Shown here: piece after piece, positions 17,619 to 24,694 of the stretch
Numbering within the stretch: position 1 is the stretch's first letter
Layout: each line of letters begins with the position of its first letter
Notes under the pieces: generated by a model
Database searches by the model: none
What the model saw: only the letters and a program-made list of their open reading frames with translations
What the model was told of the DNA's origin: nothing
Assembly: GCA_945869955.1 (NCBI GenBank)
Contig: CAMBQP010000042.1
Span: 1 to 33,009 of the forward strand
Direction of reading: 5' to 3'
Source: Schlesneria paludicola DSM 18645
GTDB taxonomy: Bacteria > Planctomycetota > Planctomycetia > Planctomycetales > Planctomycetaceae
Length of the DNA stretch: 33,009 nt
Position numbers and translations under genes: made by a program

Positions 17619-17955
17619 AAATCGCGTCTTCAAAGCAGTGTGAAAAAGGAAAGTCGTGTCTAAGAGACAATTGGCATCCGAGACAATTCGCGTCGATTTG
17701 CGGCGGGCAAAATCTGAAGTCGTGCAGGCGATCTCTGTAACTTTAACGATCGCTGGGCAATTCGGTCGATTCGGAGAATAGGGCAAATTTGTGATTCGAC
17801 ACAATATGATGAAATTCATAGAGTTACGTAACGAAATTCGCCGGATCAACCCCCCCATTCGGTGTCGCTCCGACAGCGATTTTCTCGGTCGGTTTGCGGT
17901 ACTGAACGGGACGAGGTCGGCTCGGATTTTTGAGACTCTTCTCAAGGTGCTGGCA
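17619..17955. other. gltX upstream region
   Basis: These 337 bp lie between the HEAT-repeat gene and gltX on the minus strand and contain no convincing gene. The 9-mer GAGACAATT occurs at 17664-17672 and 17680-17688, 16 bp apart and 46-70 bp upstream of the gltX start. No T-box leader or other structured leader could be recognised. Confidence 0.4.
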
Positions 17956-19005
17956 TCAAGGTGCGGCAGGAGTCACCGTTTTCGCTGCCAGTTTCAGCGA
18001 GTTCAGTGCCGCTTCGGCATCGACGCGAATGCGAATTTCTGGATGCTTGGACGCCAGTTCTTCGACCAACGGCATCAATTCATCCCGTTGCGAGGGATCG
18101 AATTTGGGAGCCAGTTCGTTCACCGCTTTCAGCACATTCTTGGCGACCCGGAATTGATCGCCACTTGCCTCGGTAGCCGCCGTGGTATTGGCCGCTTTCG
18201 TATCGACGGCAGCAGGGGTGATCAGTGAATCCCGCAATACTGGGAATCCTTTGGTTGAACCCGAACGAGCCAGTCCGATGGCGGCGTTGACGGCGGTCAT
18301 CGGATCGCTGTTTTCCAACAACACCTCCAGCTGATGGATTGCCTCGGGAGACTGGAAGAGACCGAGGGCAAAGGCGGAACTTTGACGCAGAATAGGGAGC
18401 GGGTCTGCGGATAATTGAATGAGAGAATCAATAATTGCCGCATCGGAAAGCGGTTCTCCCCGCTCTTTGGCTCGTCCAGCGATAAACGACAGCGAGACCA
18501 CTGCGCTTTTCCGAATATCGACATCCCGTTGCGGTTCCAGGGCCATTTGCAAGGCGGGGGTAATGGCGTCGAGCGAGTCCATCATTCCCAGAGCACGTGC
18601 CAGATATTCTTGAATTGCGACATTGTCACGCGAGTTCGAATTCTTTTTCAATTCAATGCTCAATTGATCCGCCAGACCCCGAGCGATTTCGCGGTTATTC
18701 CGCAAATTTTGTCCCTGTTCACCACGGCGTGAGTCCTGATCGAGGACTTGAGCCAATCCGTACATCGCCCGATTGCGTACCATGAGATTCTGACTCTGCA
18801 GGTCCTGAAGCAGCTTGCGCCAGTCTTGTTCACCCGCAGCGATCAAACCAAACATCCACCAGATCGCGACGACTCCCATGACGATCAAGGCGGGGAAAAG
18901 GAACAGCTGCACAATAAAACCCGCAGACGGCGGCTGAACCGGGGGGAGATCGTCCGAGAGTGATGATTGAGGCAACGAGGCAGATTCAAGTTCAAAGTCG
19001 CTCAT
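17956..19005 (-). CDS. Membrane-anchored HEAT-repeat protein
   Basis: The 349-residue protein has a short acidic N-terminus, one transmembrane segment at about residues 35-58 (FIVQLFLFPALIVMGVVAIWWMFGLIAAG), and then helical repeats of HEAT/armadillo type. Examples are ALQMALEPQRDVDIRKSAVVSLSFIAG and LPILRQSSAFALGLFQSPEAIHQLEVLLE. Such repeats are protein-binding scaffolds; no catalytic motif is seen. I chose the ATG at 19005; a TTG nine codons upstream (19032) is possible but unnecessary. It is followed by the 337-bp gltX upstream region and is divergent from the YhaM-like gene. Confidence 0.85.
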   Translation of the reverse strand: MSDFELESASLPQSSLSDDLPPVQPPSAGFIVQLFLFPALIVMGVVAIWWMFGLIAAGEQDWRKLLQDLQSQNLMVRNRAMYGLAQVLDQDSRRGEQGQNLRNNREIARGLADQLSIELKKNSNSRDNVAIQEYLARALGMMDSLDAITPALQMALEPQRDVDIRKSAVVSLSFIAGRAKERGEPLSDAAIIDSLIQLSADPLPILRQSSAFALGLFQSPEAIHQLEVLLENSDPMTAVNAAIGLARSGSTKGFPVLRDSLITPAAVDTKAANTTAATEASGDQFRVAKNVLKAVNELAPKFDPSQRDELMPLVEELASKHPEIRIRVDAEAALNSLKLAAKTVTPAAP

Positions 19006-19203
19006 AACAGTTCCGCTTGTCGTTTCGAACAAAAAAGAGGGGGCTGAGTTTTTCAGCCATCAGTTTGATTATAGGGTGGCTGGCTTCAGACTGGCAGGCT
19101 TCGGCTGGTCCCCGCTGAAAAACTGTTCCTTGTGAGGTCGAGCGACACGTCATAGAATTGGACGCAAAACCTTAAGATTCCCGCTCAGAATGGACTACTG
19201 CTT

Positions 19204-20175
19204 ATGTCTCGACGCTTTGTGACTGATCTTAAGGATGGCGAAATCGTCGACGATGCATTTCTCGTCGCGGAAAAACAATTGCGCGCCAACCGCAATGCCG
19301 CCCTGTATCTCTCGGTCGATCTCCGCGATAAAACCGGCGTCATCAACGGTCGGATGTGGAATGTTTCCGAGGATTCCTGTTCGGATATTCAAAGTGGCGG
19401 GTTTGTTCGGGCCCGTGGCAAGGTGCAGCTGTTCCAAGGAACGCTGCAACTGATCCTGACCCACTGTGACACGATTTCCGCAGCCGGTATTGATCCCGTC
19501 GATTTCGAGCAGGTGTCGTCGGTCAAGATCGACCAGATGCTCGAACAGATGCGGAGTGTGTTACTGGGATTCGAAAATACCCATCTGCGAACGTTGATGG
19601 AATGTTTTCTTGTCGATGAAACGCTACTGCAGGCCTTGGCAGAAACTCCAGCGGGTGTGAAGGCGCATCATGCCTATGCGGGTGGGTTACTCGAGCACAT
19701 GGTGACTTTACTGAAGTCTGCCGAGAAGATGTGTGAAGTTTACACCGATGTGGATGTCGAGTTGCTCCAGGCAGGTGTCTTCCTGCACGATATCGGGAAA
19801 ACACGCGAACTTGCTTGCACATCAGGATTTAGCTACACAGACGAGGGTCAATTGCTCGGTCATTTGATGATCGGTGTCGAGATGCTGACCGAGAAGATCA
19901 AGCGTGTGACCGAATTGACCAAAGACCCGTTTCCGCAAGAATTGGAGTGGCGTCTGAAGCACATGATTTTGAGTCATCATGGGTCTTACGAGTTCGGGAG
20001 CCCCCGGTTGCCCATGACTCCCGAGGCGATGATTCTGCATGTGATTGATAATCTGGACGCAAAATTGCACGAGTTCACGCGGGCGATCCAAGATGACCCG
20101 AATAGTGGTTCTCATTGGACTTTGTTCATTCCCCGCCTGGATCGCAAGATTTTCAAAGGGACCCGGCAGGGCTGA
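19204..20175 (+). CDS. 3'-5' exoribonuclease YhaM-like (OB fold plus HD domain)
   Basis: The N-terminal 95 residues form an OB-fold nucleic-acid-binding domain (VDLRDKTGVINGRMWN, then VRARGKVQLFQGTLQLIL). An HD phosphohydrolase domain follows, with ligands in AHHAYAGGLLEHM (His 155/156 and His 165), VFLHDIGK (His195-Asp196) and the later MILSHHG. This order and the 323-residue length match Bacillus YhaM/Staphylococcus Cbf1, metal-dependent 3'-5' exonucleases of RNA and single-stranded DNA. It acts in the cytoplasm. An inverted repeat covers its stop codon. Confidence 0.93.
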   Translation: MSRRFVTDLKDGEIVDDAFLVAEKQLRANRNAALYLSVDLRDKTGVINGRMWNVSEDSCSDIQSGGFVRARGKVQLFQGTLQLILTHCDTISAAGIDPVDFEQVSSVKIDQMLEQMRSVLLGFENTHLRTLMECFLVDETLLQALAETPAGVKAHHAYAGGLLEHMVTLLKSAEKMCEVYTDVDVELLQAGVFLHDIGKTRELACTSGFSYTDEGQLLGHLMIGVEMLTEKIKRVTELTKDPFPQELEWRLKHMILSHHGSYEFGSPRLPMTPEAMILHVIDNLDAKLHEFTRAIQDDPNSGSHWTLFIPRLDRKIFKGTRQG

Positions 20176-20197
20176 GTTTGCATTTGGGTCTGCCGGG
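20162..20197 (+). terminator. Possible terminator hairpin at the end of the YhaM-like gene
   Basis: CCCGGCAG (20162-20169) and CTGCCGGG (20190-20197) pair perfectly over 8 bp with a 20-nt loop. The stop codon (20173-20175) lies in the loop. Only ATTTC follows, not a real T-run, so termination is plausible but unproven. Confidence 0.35.
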
Positions 20198-20315
20198 ATT
20201 TCAGTCGGGCTTTCATCAAACTGAAATTCTGGAGTATAAAGGGTCTGGTCTGGGATCAGCTGCAGAGATACGATGGATCGCCCGTAAAGCTCATTAACTC
20301 GATTTGACAAGAATA

Positions 20316-20702
20316 ATGCCGATTACGAAGCTGCCACGCGCAAAATTGAAATTCCATCCCGACGCCTACCGATTCATCAACGATGCGTTGGCCGTTGCAC
20401 AAGAGGAATACGGGCGGGATAAGAAACAAGAAAAAGGGGGACATATTCTCCCCCGTGAGTTGCTCGAGGGTGTCCGCCGCCTGGGTCAGCGACGCTATGG
20501 AATGATGGCTTTGGCCGTATTTCGCAATTGGGGAATGACCAGTACCGCCGATGTCGGTCAGATCGTGTTCGAAATGATTGATCTGGGCGAAATGAAAAAG
20601 ACGGAGGAAGATCGCCTGATTGACTTTGTCGATGTCTTTTCGTTTGAAGAGGCATTCAACACCGACTATGCGATCGATGTTTCTAAAGCGTTTCAGAGCT
20701 GA
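20316..20702 (+). CDS. Minf_1886-family protein (Planctomycetes/Verrucomicrobia)
   Basis: This 128-residue protein fits a family annotated as Minf_1886/TIGR04138, conserved in Planctomycetes and Verrucomicrobia and without known function. Recognisable features are KLKFHPDAYRFINDALAVAQE near the N-terminus, HILPRELLEGVRRLGQRRYG, FRNWGMTSTADVGQIVFEMID and the acidic end. It is soluble and probably all-helical. The ATG at 20316 is preferred to a TTG at 20304. It lies between the YhaM-like and FlhB-like genes, with 62 bp to the latter. Confidence 0.85.
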   Translation: MPITKLPRAKLKFHPDAYRFINDALAVAQEEYGRDKKQEKGGHILPRELLEGVRRLGQRRYGMMALAVFRNWGMTSTADVGQIVFEMIDLGEMKKTEEDRLIDFVDVFSFEEAFNTDYAIDVSKAFQS

Positions 20703-20764
20703 CGATGATATTTTGCAGGAATGACGGGTTTTGCAGTTCCCCTCGCTTGTGGTAGTTCTGCGGT

Positions 20765-21544
20765 ATGTTCAGTCAGGATGACGACAACCGAACGCTCCCT
20801 CCCACCGAACGACGCCGTCGCGAGGCTCGGGCTCGTGGTGAAGTCGTTCGCAGTGCCGAATTGACTTCTGCTCTCGGTTTATTGGTTGCCAGTCTCGGTT
20901 TCTGGTGGTTTGCCCCGGGATGGGCCACGGACCTCGCCGCCATGATGCGGCGAGGACTGACCACAGCCACAACATCGCAGCTGACGCTGGCGGGGGCGAA
21001 CGAATTGCTGGGTCAAACCGGCAAGATGCTCGTACTCATGCTCGTCCCGATGGCTTCCCTGCTGGTGGTTTGTTTTGCCTTGGCCAATCTGGCTCAAACC
21101 GGATGGCTGTGGAATCCCAGTGCGATCATTCCTCGACTTCGTTTTCGCGGACCATTGTCATGGGAACGAGTGGCGGAAATCGGCCAATTAACCTTACGAA
21201 TCTCGGTGTTGAGTGGAGTTGGTTTTCTGTTTGTTCGCCAGCGGACCCTCGATTTTCTTTCACTGGGGTTCAGTGAGCCGGGAGGGTGGCTGATTCGCGC
21301 CGCAGGACTGATATCAGAACTGTGCATCCAACTCTCTGTCTGCCTCGTCGCGATGGGACTGATGGATTACGGATTTCGATATTGGCGTCACGAACAGCGA
21401 TTGCGAATGTCCGTGGATGAGCGTCGACGAGAGCAGCAGGAAGACGAAATCGATCCGGCGATTAAACGGCGCCGCTCAGCCGCCCGCCAGCAACCGGTTG
21501 CAGCAGCCCAGCCGATTGAACCGGTGGAAAGCCTCCGTCGCTAG
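20765..21544 (+). CDS. FlhB/YscU-like protein with membrane domain only
   Basis: The start (LPPTERRRREARARGEVVRSAELTSAL) matches the cytoplasmic entry helix of FlhB/SctU, and several hydrophobic segments follow. The stretch after the last one (YWRHEQRLRMSVDERRREQQEDEIDPAIKRRR) matches the FlhB linker that normally leads to the autocleaving domain. The protein stops after 259 residues, so the C-terminal domain with the NPTH cleavage site (normally about 100 residues more) is absent. No other flagellar or type III secretion gene is in the window. It could be an orphan FlhB-derived membrane protein or a decayed gene; the frame is intact, which favours the former. A 111-bp inverted-repeat element begins inside its stop codon. 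Confidence 0.82.
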   Translation: MFSQDDDNRTLPPTERRRREARARGEVVRSAELTSALGLLVASLGFWWFAPGWATDLAAMMRRGLTTATTSQLTLAGANELLGQTGKMLVLMLVPMASLLVVCFALANLAQTGWLWNPSAIIPRLRFRGPLSWERVAEIGQLTLRISVLSGVGFLFVRQRTLDFLSLGFSEPGGWLIRAAGLISELCIQLSVCLVAMGLMDYGFRYWRHEQRLRMSVDERRREQQEDEIDPAIKRRRSAARQQPVAAAQPIEPVESLRR

Positions 21545-21653
21545 CAGTCTGTTGAAAATCTGTTGAAAAAGGGACAGGCATCTCGCACTGTGTATCATCC
21601 AAGTGTTTTTTTGATTTCAGTCGGAGCCAGTCCCTGTTTTTCAACAGACTGCT
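21543..21653. mobile_element. MITE-like element with 16-bp terminal inverted repeats
   Basis: AGCAGTCTGTTGAAAA (21543-21558) is the exact reverse complement of 21638-21653. Similarity continues inwards: in the left arm a second TCTGTTGAAAAA followed by GGGACAGGC (21559-21579) matches the reverse complement of the right arm. The 111-bp element has no coding capacity. The left end overlaps the TAG stop of the FlhB-like gene. No clear target-site duplication was seen. It looks like a non-autonomous insertion-sequence derivative. Confidence 0.7.
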
Positions 21654-22109
21654 CGGACGGCAACTTGGAAACAACCCCCACGAAGGGTTGGAGTGGGCAC
21701 TTTCCAAAAGTTCAGCGAGTGTTGATTTCCACGTTGCGGTACGAGCGTTTCAATCCCTGGAAGCGGTATAATCGTGATAATCGCTCCAGAGAAATCGATT
21801 TTCCAGCGATTTTGCAGGGTGGGCAGCAGCGGTTATGCGAGTTGTTCCACCGCTTCACTTCCGCATCCAGAGTTAGCCTCAGACTGCCGAACAAGAGAAA
21901 GAGATTTCAGCGTTGCAATTTGATGACGAGCGGCCGTTCTCGGCACGGATTGAACTGATGATGCTGAACTCGGGCAGATTGTCGTTGACTTTGATTTTTC
22001 CAGAACTGTAAGATTTGGTGATCGTCAAAATCGGTAGCAAATCCGTGATGCGATTCCTGTTAGACTCCGCTGTTCCTGTAGATCTCTCGATTTTGGCAGA
22101 AAGTTGCGC
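21654..22109. other. Intergenic region upstream of the coiled-coil gene trio
   Basis: These 456 bp have no convincing gene on either strand. The short open frames here lack family resemblance and ribosome binding sites. The only structure noted is the promoter candidate near its right end. Confidence 0.5.
21985..22014 (+). promoter_or_regulatory. Candidate sigma70-type promoter
   Basis: TTGACT (21985-21990) and TAAGAT (22009-22014) are spaced by 18 bp. They match the -35 and -10 consensus at 5/6 and 4/6 positions. The site lies about 95 bp before the ATG of the first coiled-coil gene. Confidence 0.4.
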
Positions 22110-22784
22110 ATGAATACCTTTGGCAAGATACTGGTGGTGTTCGTCACCGCGTCCAGCTTGGGTTTTCTGGCGTTTGTGATAGCCTATCGGAACGGGGGCC
22201 CGGATTGGCAGGGGGAAATGCGATCCGCCGATCTTCAACAGGAATTTGTGTTCGCCACAGAGCCGGGTGAGATCGTCAAGTATTCCTCGAAACATCGGCG
22301 CAGCGAAACCACGGTCGCGGATAAACTCCCCGTCTTGGCCGAGGTGGTGTTGAAGTCTCGAAAACGTCTCGAGGAAGACGCGAATAAAAAATTACAGGAA
22401 CTGCAACCGCAAATTGAACGTTTGACCGCAAATCGTGACCTCGTTCGAAAACTGAACCCGATCGATGATGCCGGCGTTCACGTGCGGATCAAGAATTACG
22501 AAAAACAGACCCAGCAGTTGGTTGGAACCTTGAATGAGATCGGAAGTCAATTTTCGGTCGCGACCTTGGAAACACAAGATCTGTTGCGGCTGAGCCAGGA
22601 AAGACGAGAAGAAGCCTATCGTTTGGCAAATCAACTGGAACTACTGCGGAATGACCAGTTTTCAGCGATTCAGCAACAAAAGGTGTTGGAAGACGAGTTG
22701 GTTCGGCTTGAAGAGAATCATCGTCGGCTGGATCGTCGACAAAAGCAACTGAAGCAACAACTGGGCGATGTTGACTCATACTAG
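22110..22784 (+). CDS. Membrane-anchored coiled-coil protein (trio gene 1)
   Basis: The 224-residue protein begins MNTFGKILVVFVTASSLGFL, one signal-anchor helix (about residues 5-27). A long charged helical region rich in Glu, Gln, Lys and Leu follows, for example KLQELQPQIERLTANRDLVRKL and later RLEENHRRLDRRQKQLKQQL, consistent with coiled coils. I do not recognise a named family. The N-terminus resembles that of the next gene (the GKILVV run), suggesting distant paralogy or a shared targeting signal. The ATG at 22110 is used; a TTG two codons earlier is possible. It is followed after 80 bp by gene 2. Confidence 0.78.
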   Translation: MNTFGKILVVFVTASSLGFLAFVIAYRNGGPDWQGEMRSADLQQEFVFATEPGEIVKYSSKHRRSETTVADKLPVLAEVVLKSRKRLEEDANKKLQELQPQIERLTANRDLVRKLNPIDDAGVHVRIKNYEKQTQQLVGTLNEIGSQFSVATLETQDLLRLSQERREEAYRLANQLELLRNDQFSAIQQQKVLEDELVRLEENHRRLDRRQKQLKQQLGDVDSY

Positions 22785-22864
22785 TCAACAGTCATTCGTC
22801 AACGGTCAGCGGAATACTATTACGAGTTCGGTACGTCGGATTTTTTTTCGGATGGGGCGGAACA

Positions 22865-23713
22865 ATGACAACTGTCGGCAAAATCCTTGTCGTGCTGCAT
22901 CTTGTTTTAAGTATCATGTTCATGGCACTTGCGAGTGCTGTGTTTACAGCCCAGAACAACTGGCGAGCCGCCGAGAAGAAGGCGGCTACGGCGCTGGCGG
23001 CATCGAATACCAAGATTCGCGATCTGCAGAGCGAATTCGAAAAGGATCGATCTGACCTCAACGATAAGATCACACTACTCACCGATAACGGTCAAAAGCT
23101 GCAGGGGCAAAATACCGCTCTGACAGCCCAAGTCGCGACGCTCGATTCGGATAACAAACAACTTCGCAAAGATGTCGATCAACAACGTGATCAGGCGGTG
23201 CTGGCGAGTGAAGAGGCGATCGAGCGGAAAAAAGAAGCGGATCTGCAGCGTGAGAAAAACGGTGAGATGTTTCTCAATCGTGAAGAACTCGTCAAAAAAC
23301 TCAACGATACAGAAGACAAACGCTTTGCACTCGACCTTCAACTCACGCAGGTCTCGAACAAGTATGACCAGTTATTAAATGAATTCAAAGTGATGAAGGG
23401 ATTCCTCGCCTCCAAGGACCTTACGACCGATACGAAACAGATGGTTGTCCAGACGGCACCTCCTCCACCGGTTCAGGGTTTGGTGACCGAAGTCCGCAAG
23501 GCCGAGAAAAGTTCACGTGAACTGGTTGAAATTTCGATCGGATCAGACGATGGACTGGTGATTGGTCATAAACTGACCCTGTTCCGTGGCGACAAGTATG
23601 TGGCCGAAATTCGATTGACGCTGGTCCAGGCTGACAAGGCTGTCGGGTATGTCTACACCCGAGCGAAAAATGCCGTCGTGAATGTCGGCGACAGTGCTAC
23701 CACGAAACTCTGA
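22865..23713 (+). CDS. Membrane-anchored coiled-coil protein with C-terminal beta domain (trio gene 2)
   Basis: The 282-residue protein begins MTTVGKILVVLHLVLSIMFM, a signal anchor over residues 5-27. Residues about 35-190 are predicted coiled coil by composition and heptads. A short proline stretch (APPPPVQG) leads to a C-terminal domain of about 75 residues with the pattern ISIGSDDGLVIGHKLTLFRGDKYVAEIRLTLV. That resembles the small beta-barrel found at the ends of FlgT-like and other envelope proteins. This suggests an envelope scaffold, but no function is established. GGCGGA precedes the ATG. It is the middle gene of the trio. Confidence 0.82.
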   Translation: MTTVGKILVVLHLVLSIMFMALASAVFTAQNNWRAAEKKAATALAASNTKIRDLQSEFEKDRSDLNDKITLLTDNGQKLQGQNTALTAQVATLDSDNKQLRKDVDQQRDQAVLASEEAIERKKEADLQREKNGEMFLNREELVKKLNDTEDKRFALDLQLTQVSNKYDQLLNEFKVMKGFLASKDLTTDTKQMVVQTAPPPPVQGLVTEVRKAEKSSRELVEISIGSDDGLVIGHKLTLFRGDKYVAEIRLTLVQADKAVGYVYTRAKNAVVNVGDSATTKL

Positions 23714-23773
23714 CCGGACGAAACTCTGACCGTTTGAAGTTCTTGAACACAATCCGATCCGCAAAGGTCGACC

Positions 23774-23914
23774 ATGGCTACACGCGCTCCTGATAACTCG
23801 CCAGCACCAGACGTTTATGTCTCATTGCTGTTTGTCTCGCTCGCCGCATTGATTACGGGCATTGTGATGCTCGTATTCGAACTGGGAAAATACGGCTGGA
23901 AAATCGCTCCTTGA
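23774..23914 (+). CDS. 46-residue single-pass membrane protein (trio gene 3)
   Basis: A short frame codes for MATRAPDNSPAPDVYVSL followed by a hydrophobic stretch (about residues 15-36: YVSLLFVSLAALITGIVMLVF) and the tail ELGKYGWKIAP. The start has AAAGG upstream with normal spacing. It sits 60 bp after the second coiled-coil gene and just before a strong terminator, so it is probably co-transcribed with the two coiled-coil genes. It is below usual gene-calling length limits. No family is recognised. Confidence 0.7.
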   Translation: MATRAPDNSPAPDVYVSLLFVSLAALITGIVMLVFELGKYGWKIAP

Positions 23915-23987
23915 AAAAATTCCCCGGCGAGGATCCCTTGAAAACAGGACGATCCAAGCAGGATATCCGTGTCACACCACAACTTTT

Positions 23988-24040
23988 GGCTGCCAGATTT
24001 GCCCCGTGAAAGGGATCAACTCTGGCAGCCGTTTGTTTTC
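23988..24040 (+). terminator. Rho-independent terminator of the coiled-coil trio
   Basis: GGCTGCCAGA (23988-23997) and TCTGGCAGCC (24021-24030) form a perfect 10-bp stem, followed by the T-rich tail GTTTGTTTTC. The 23-nt loop is long, but stem and tail are convincing. It separates the trio from the feo operon. Confidence 0.75.
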
Positions 24041-24086
24041 AGTTCTGGCAAGTTTTTGAATAAATTTCGGGGATTACGCTGGCCTC

Positions 24087-24116
24087 TTGGCAGATCGATG
24101 GATAGAATTCTGTGAT
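24087..24116 (+). promoter_or_regulatory. Candidate feo promoter
   Basis: TTGGCA (24087-24092) and TGTGAT (24111-24116) are spaced by 18 bp, matching -35 at 5/6 and -10 at 4/6. The palindrome at 24120-24136 would then lie over the transcription start, where a repressor would block initiation. Confidence 0.35.
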
Positions 24117-24119
24117 GAG

Positions 24120-24136
24120 TTGAGACTGAGTCTCAA
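24120..24136. promoter_or_regulatory. Fur-box-like palindrome upstream of feo
   Basis: TTGAGACTGAGTCTCAA is a perfect 8-1-8 palindrome. Its inner TGAGACT-G-AGTCTCA has the 7-1-7 layout of the Fur core TGATAATnATTATCA and agrees with it at 5 of 7 positions in each half. It lies 41 bp before the chosen feoA start. Location before iron-uptake genes and symmetry support an iron-responsive operator. Confidence 0.6.
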
Positions 24137-24177
24137 TCCGAGCTAGCCTAATGCGTTTTCTCCGGAAGGTGGCGCGT

Positions 24178-24420
24178 ATGTCCAGTGCGATTTCGCAGAC
24201 ATTGCCTCTCGAACTGTTGGCCACAGGCGAACAGGGTACCGTGATCGAAGTCGACGGTGACCCGAATCTCGTGATTCGCCTGGAAGAGATTGGCTTGCAT
24301 TCGGGCGTGGTGGTCCGAATGATTCAGCCGGGATCTCCCTGTATTCTCGAAATCAATCATCAGCGATATTCTTTTCGATTTGACGAATCGACCCAAGTCT
24401 TTGTAGACCTGACGCCATGA
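24178..24420 (+). CDS. feoA: FeoA-domain protein 1
   Basis: The 80-residue protein has the FeoA SH3-like fold signature: LATGEQGTVIEVDGDPNLVIRLEEIGLHSGVVVRMIQPGSPCILEINHQRYSFRFD. FeoA assists the ferrous iron permease FeoB at the inner membrane. AAGG lies about 8 nt before ATG 24178, and the start at 24151 would leave only 14 bp to the operator-like palindrome, so 24178 is preferred. Its stop overlaps the start of the second feoA (ATGA), indicating translational coupling. Confidence 0.88.
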   Translation: MSSAISQTLPLELLATGEQGTVIEVDGDPNLVIRLEEIGLHSGVVVRMIQPGSPCILEINHQRYSFRFDESTQVFVDLTP

Positions 24421-24641
24421 CACTGGACGAGTTACAAATTGGTCAGATCGCATCGATTGTTGAAGTCAGCGGTCAGGATGGGATTGCCATTCGGCTGATG
24501 GAAATGGGCCTGACCGATGGCGAAGAGATTCAGCTTATCGGTTTTGCTCCCCTCGGTGATCCCATCGAATTCCTGGTTCGCAGTTATCGCCTCTCTCTAC
24601 GGAAAGCGGAAGCAAAACGAGTTACCGTTTTGGCCAGGTAG
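24417..24641 (+). CDS. feoA: FeoA-domain protein 2
   Basis: A second FeoA-type protein of 74 residues (LDELQIGQIASIVEV, then GIAIRLMEMGLTDGEEIQLIGFAPLGDPIEFLVRSYRLSLRKAEA). The order feoA-feoA-feoB occurs in several phyla; the two FeoA copies are clearly different in sequence and are not a recent duplication. It starts within the stop codon of the first copy and ends 53 bp before feoB. Confidence 0.92.
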   Translation: MTLDELQIGQIASIVEVSGQDGIAIRLMEMGLTDGEEIQLIGFAPLGDPIEFLVRSYRLSLRKAEAKRVTVLAR

Positions 24642-24694
24642 TCGTTTCGACCCCCTGATGGTCACGGGAGCGAGAGCTTGCTTCTTTCTCGGAT

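Noticed and set aside
17619..17945. N-terminal extension of gltX by 109 codons
   Set aside because: Glutamyl-tRNA synthetases begin just before the RFAPSPTG motif, which fits the ATG at 17618; the extension has no similarity and is probably the upstream region.
21654..21958. Lost C-terminal domain of the FlhB-like protein beyond the inserted element
   Set aside because: Translating the sequence after the element in all forward frames gave no NPTH motif or FlhB-like stretch.
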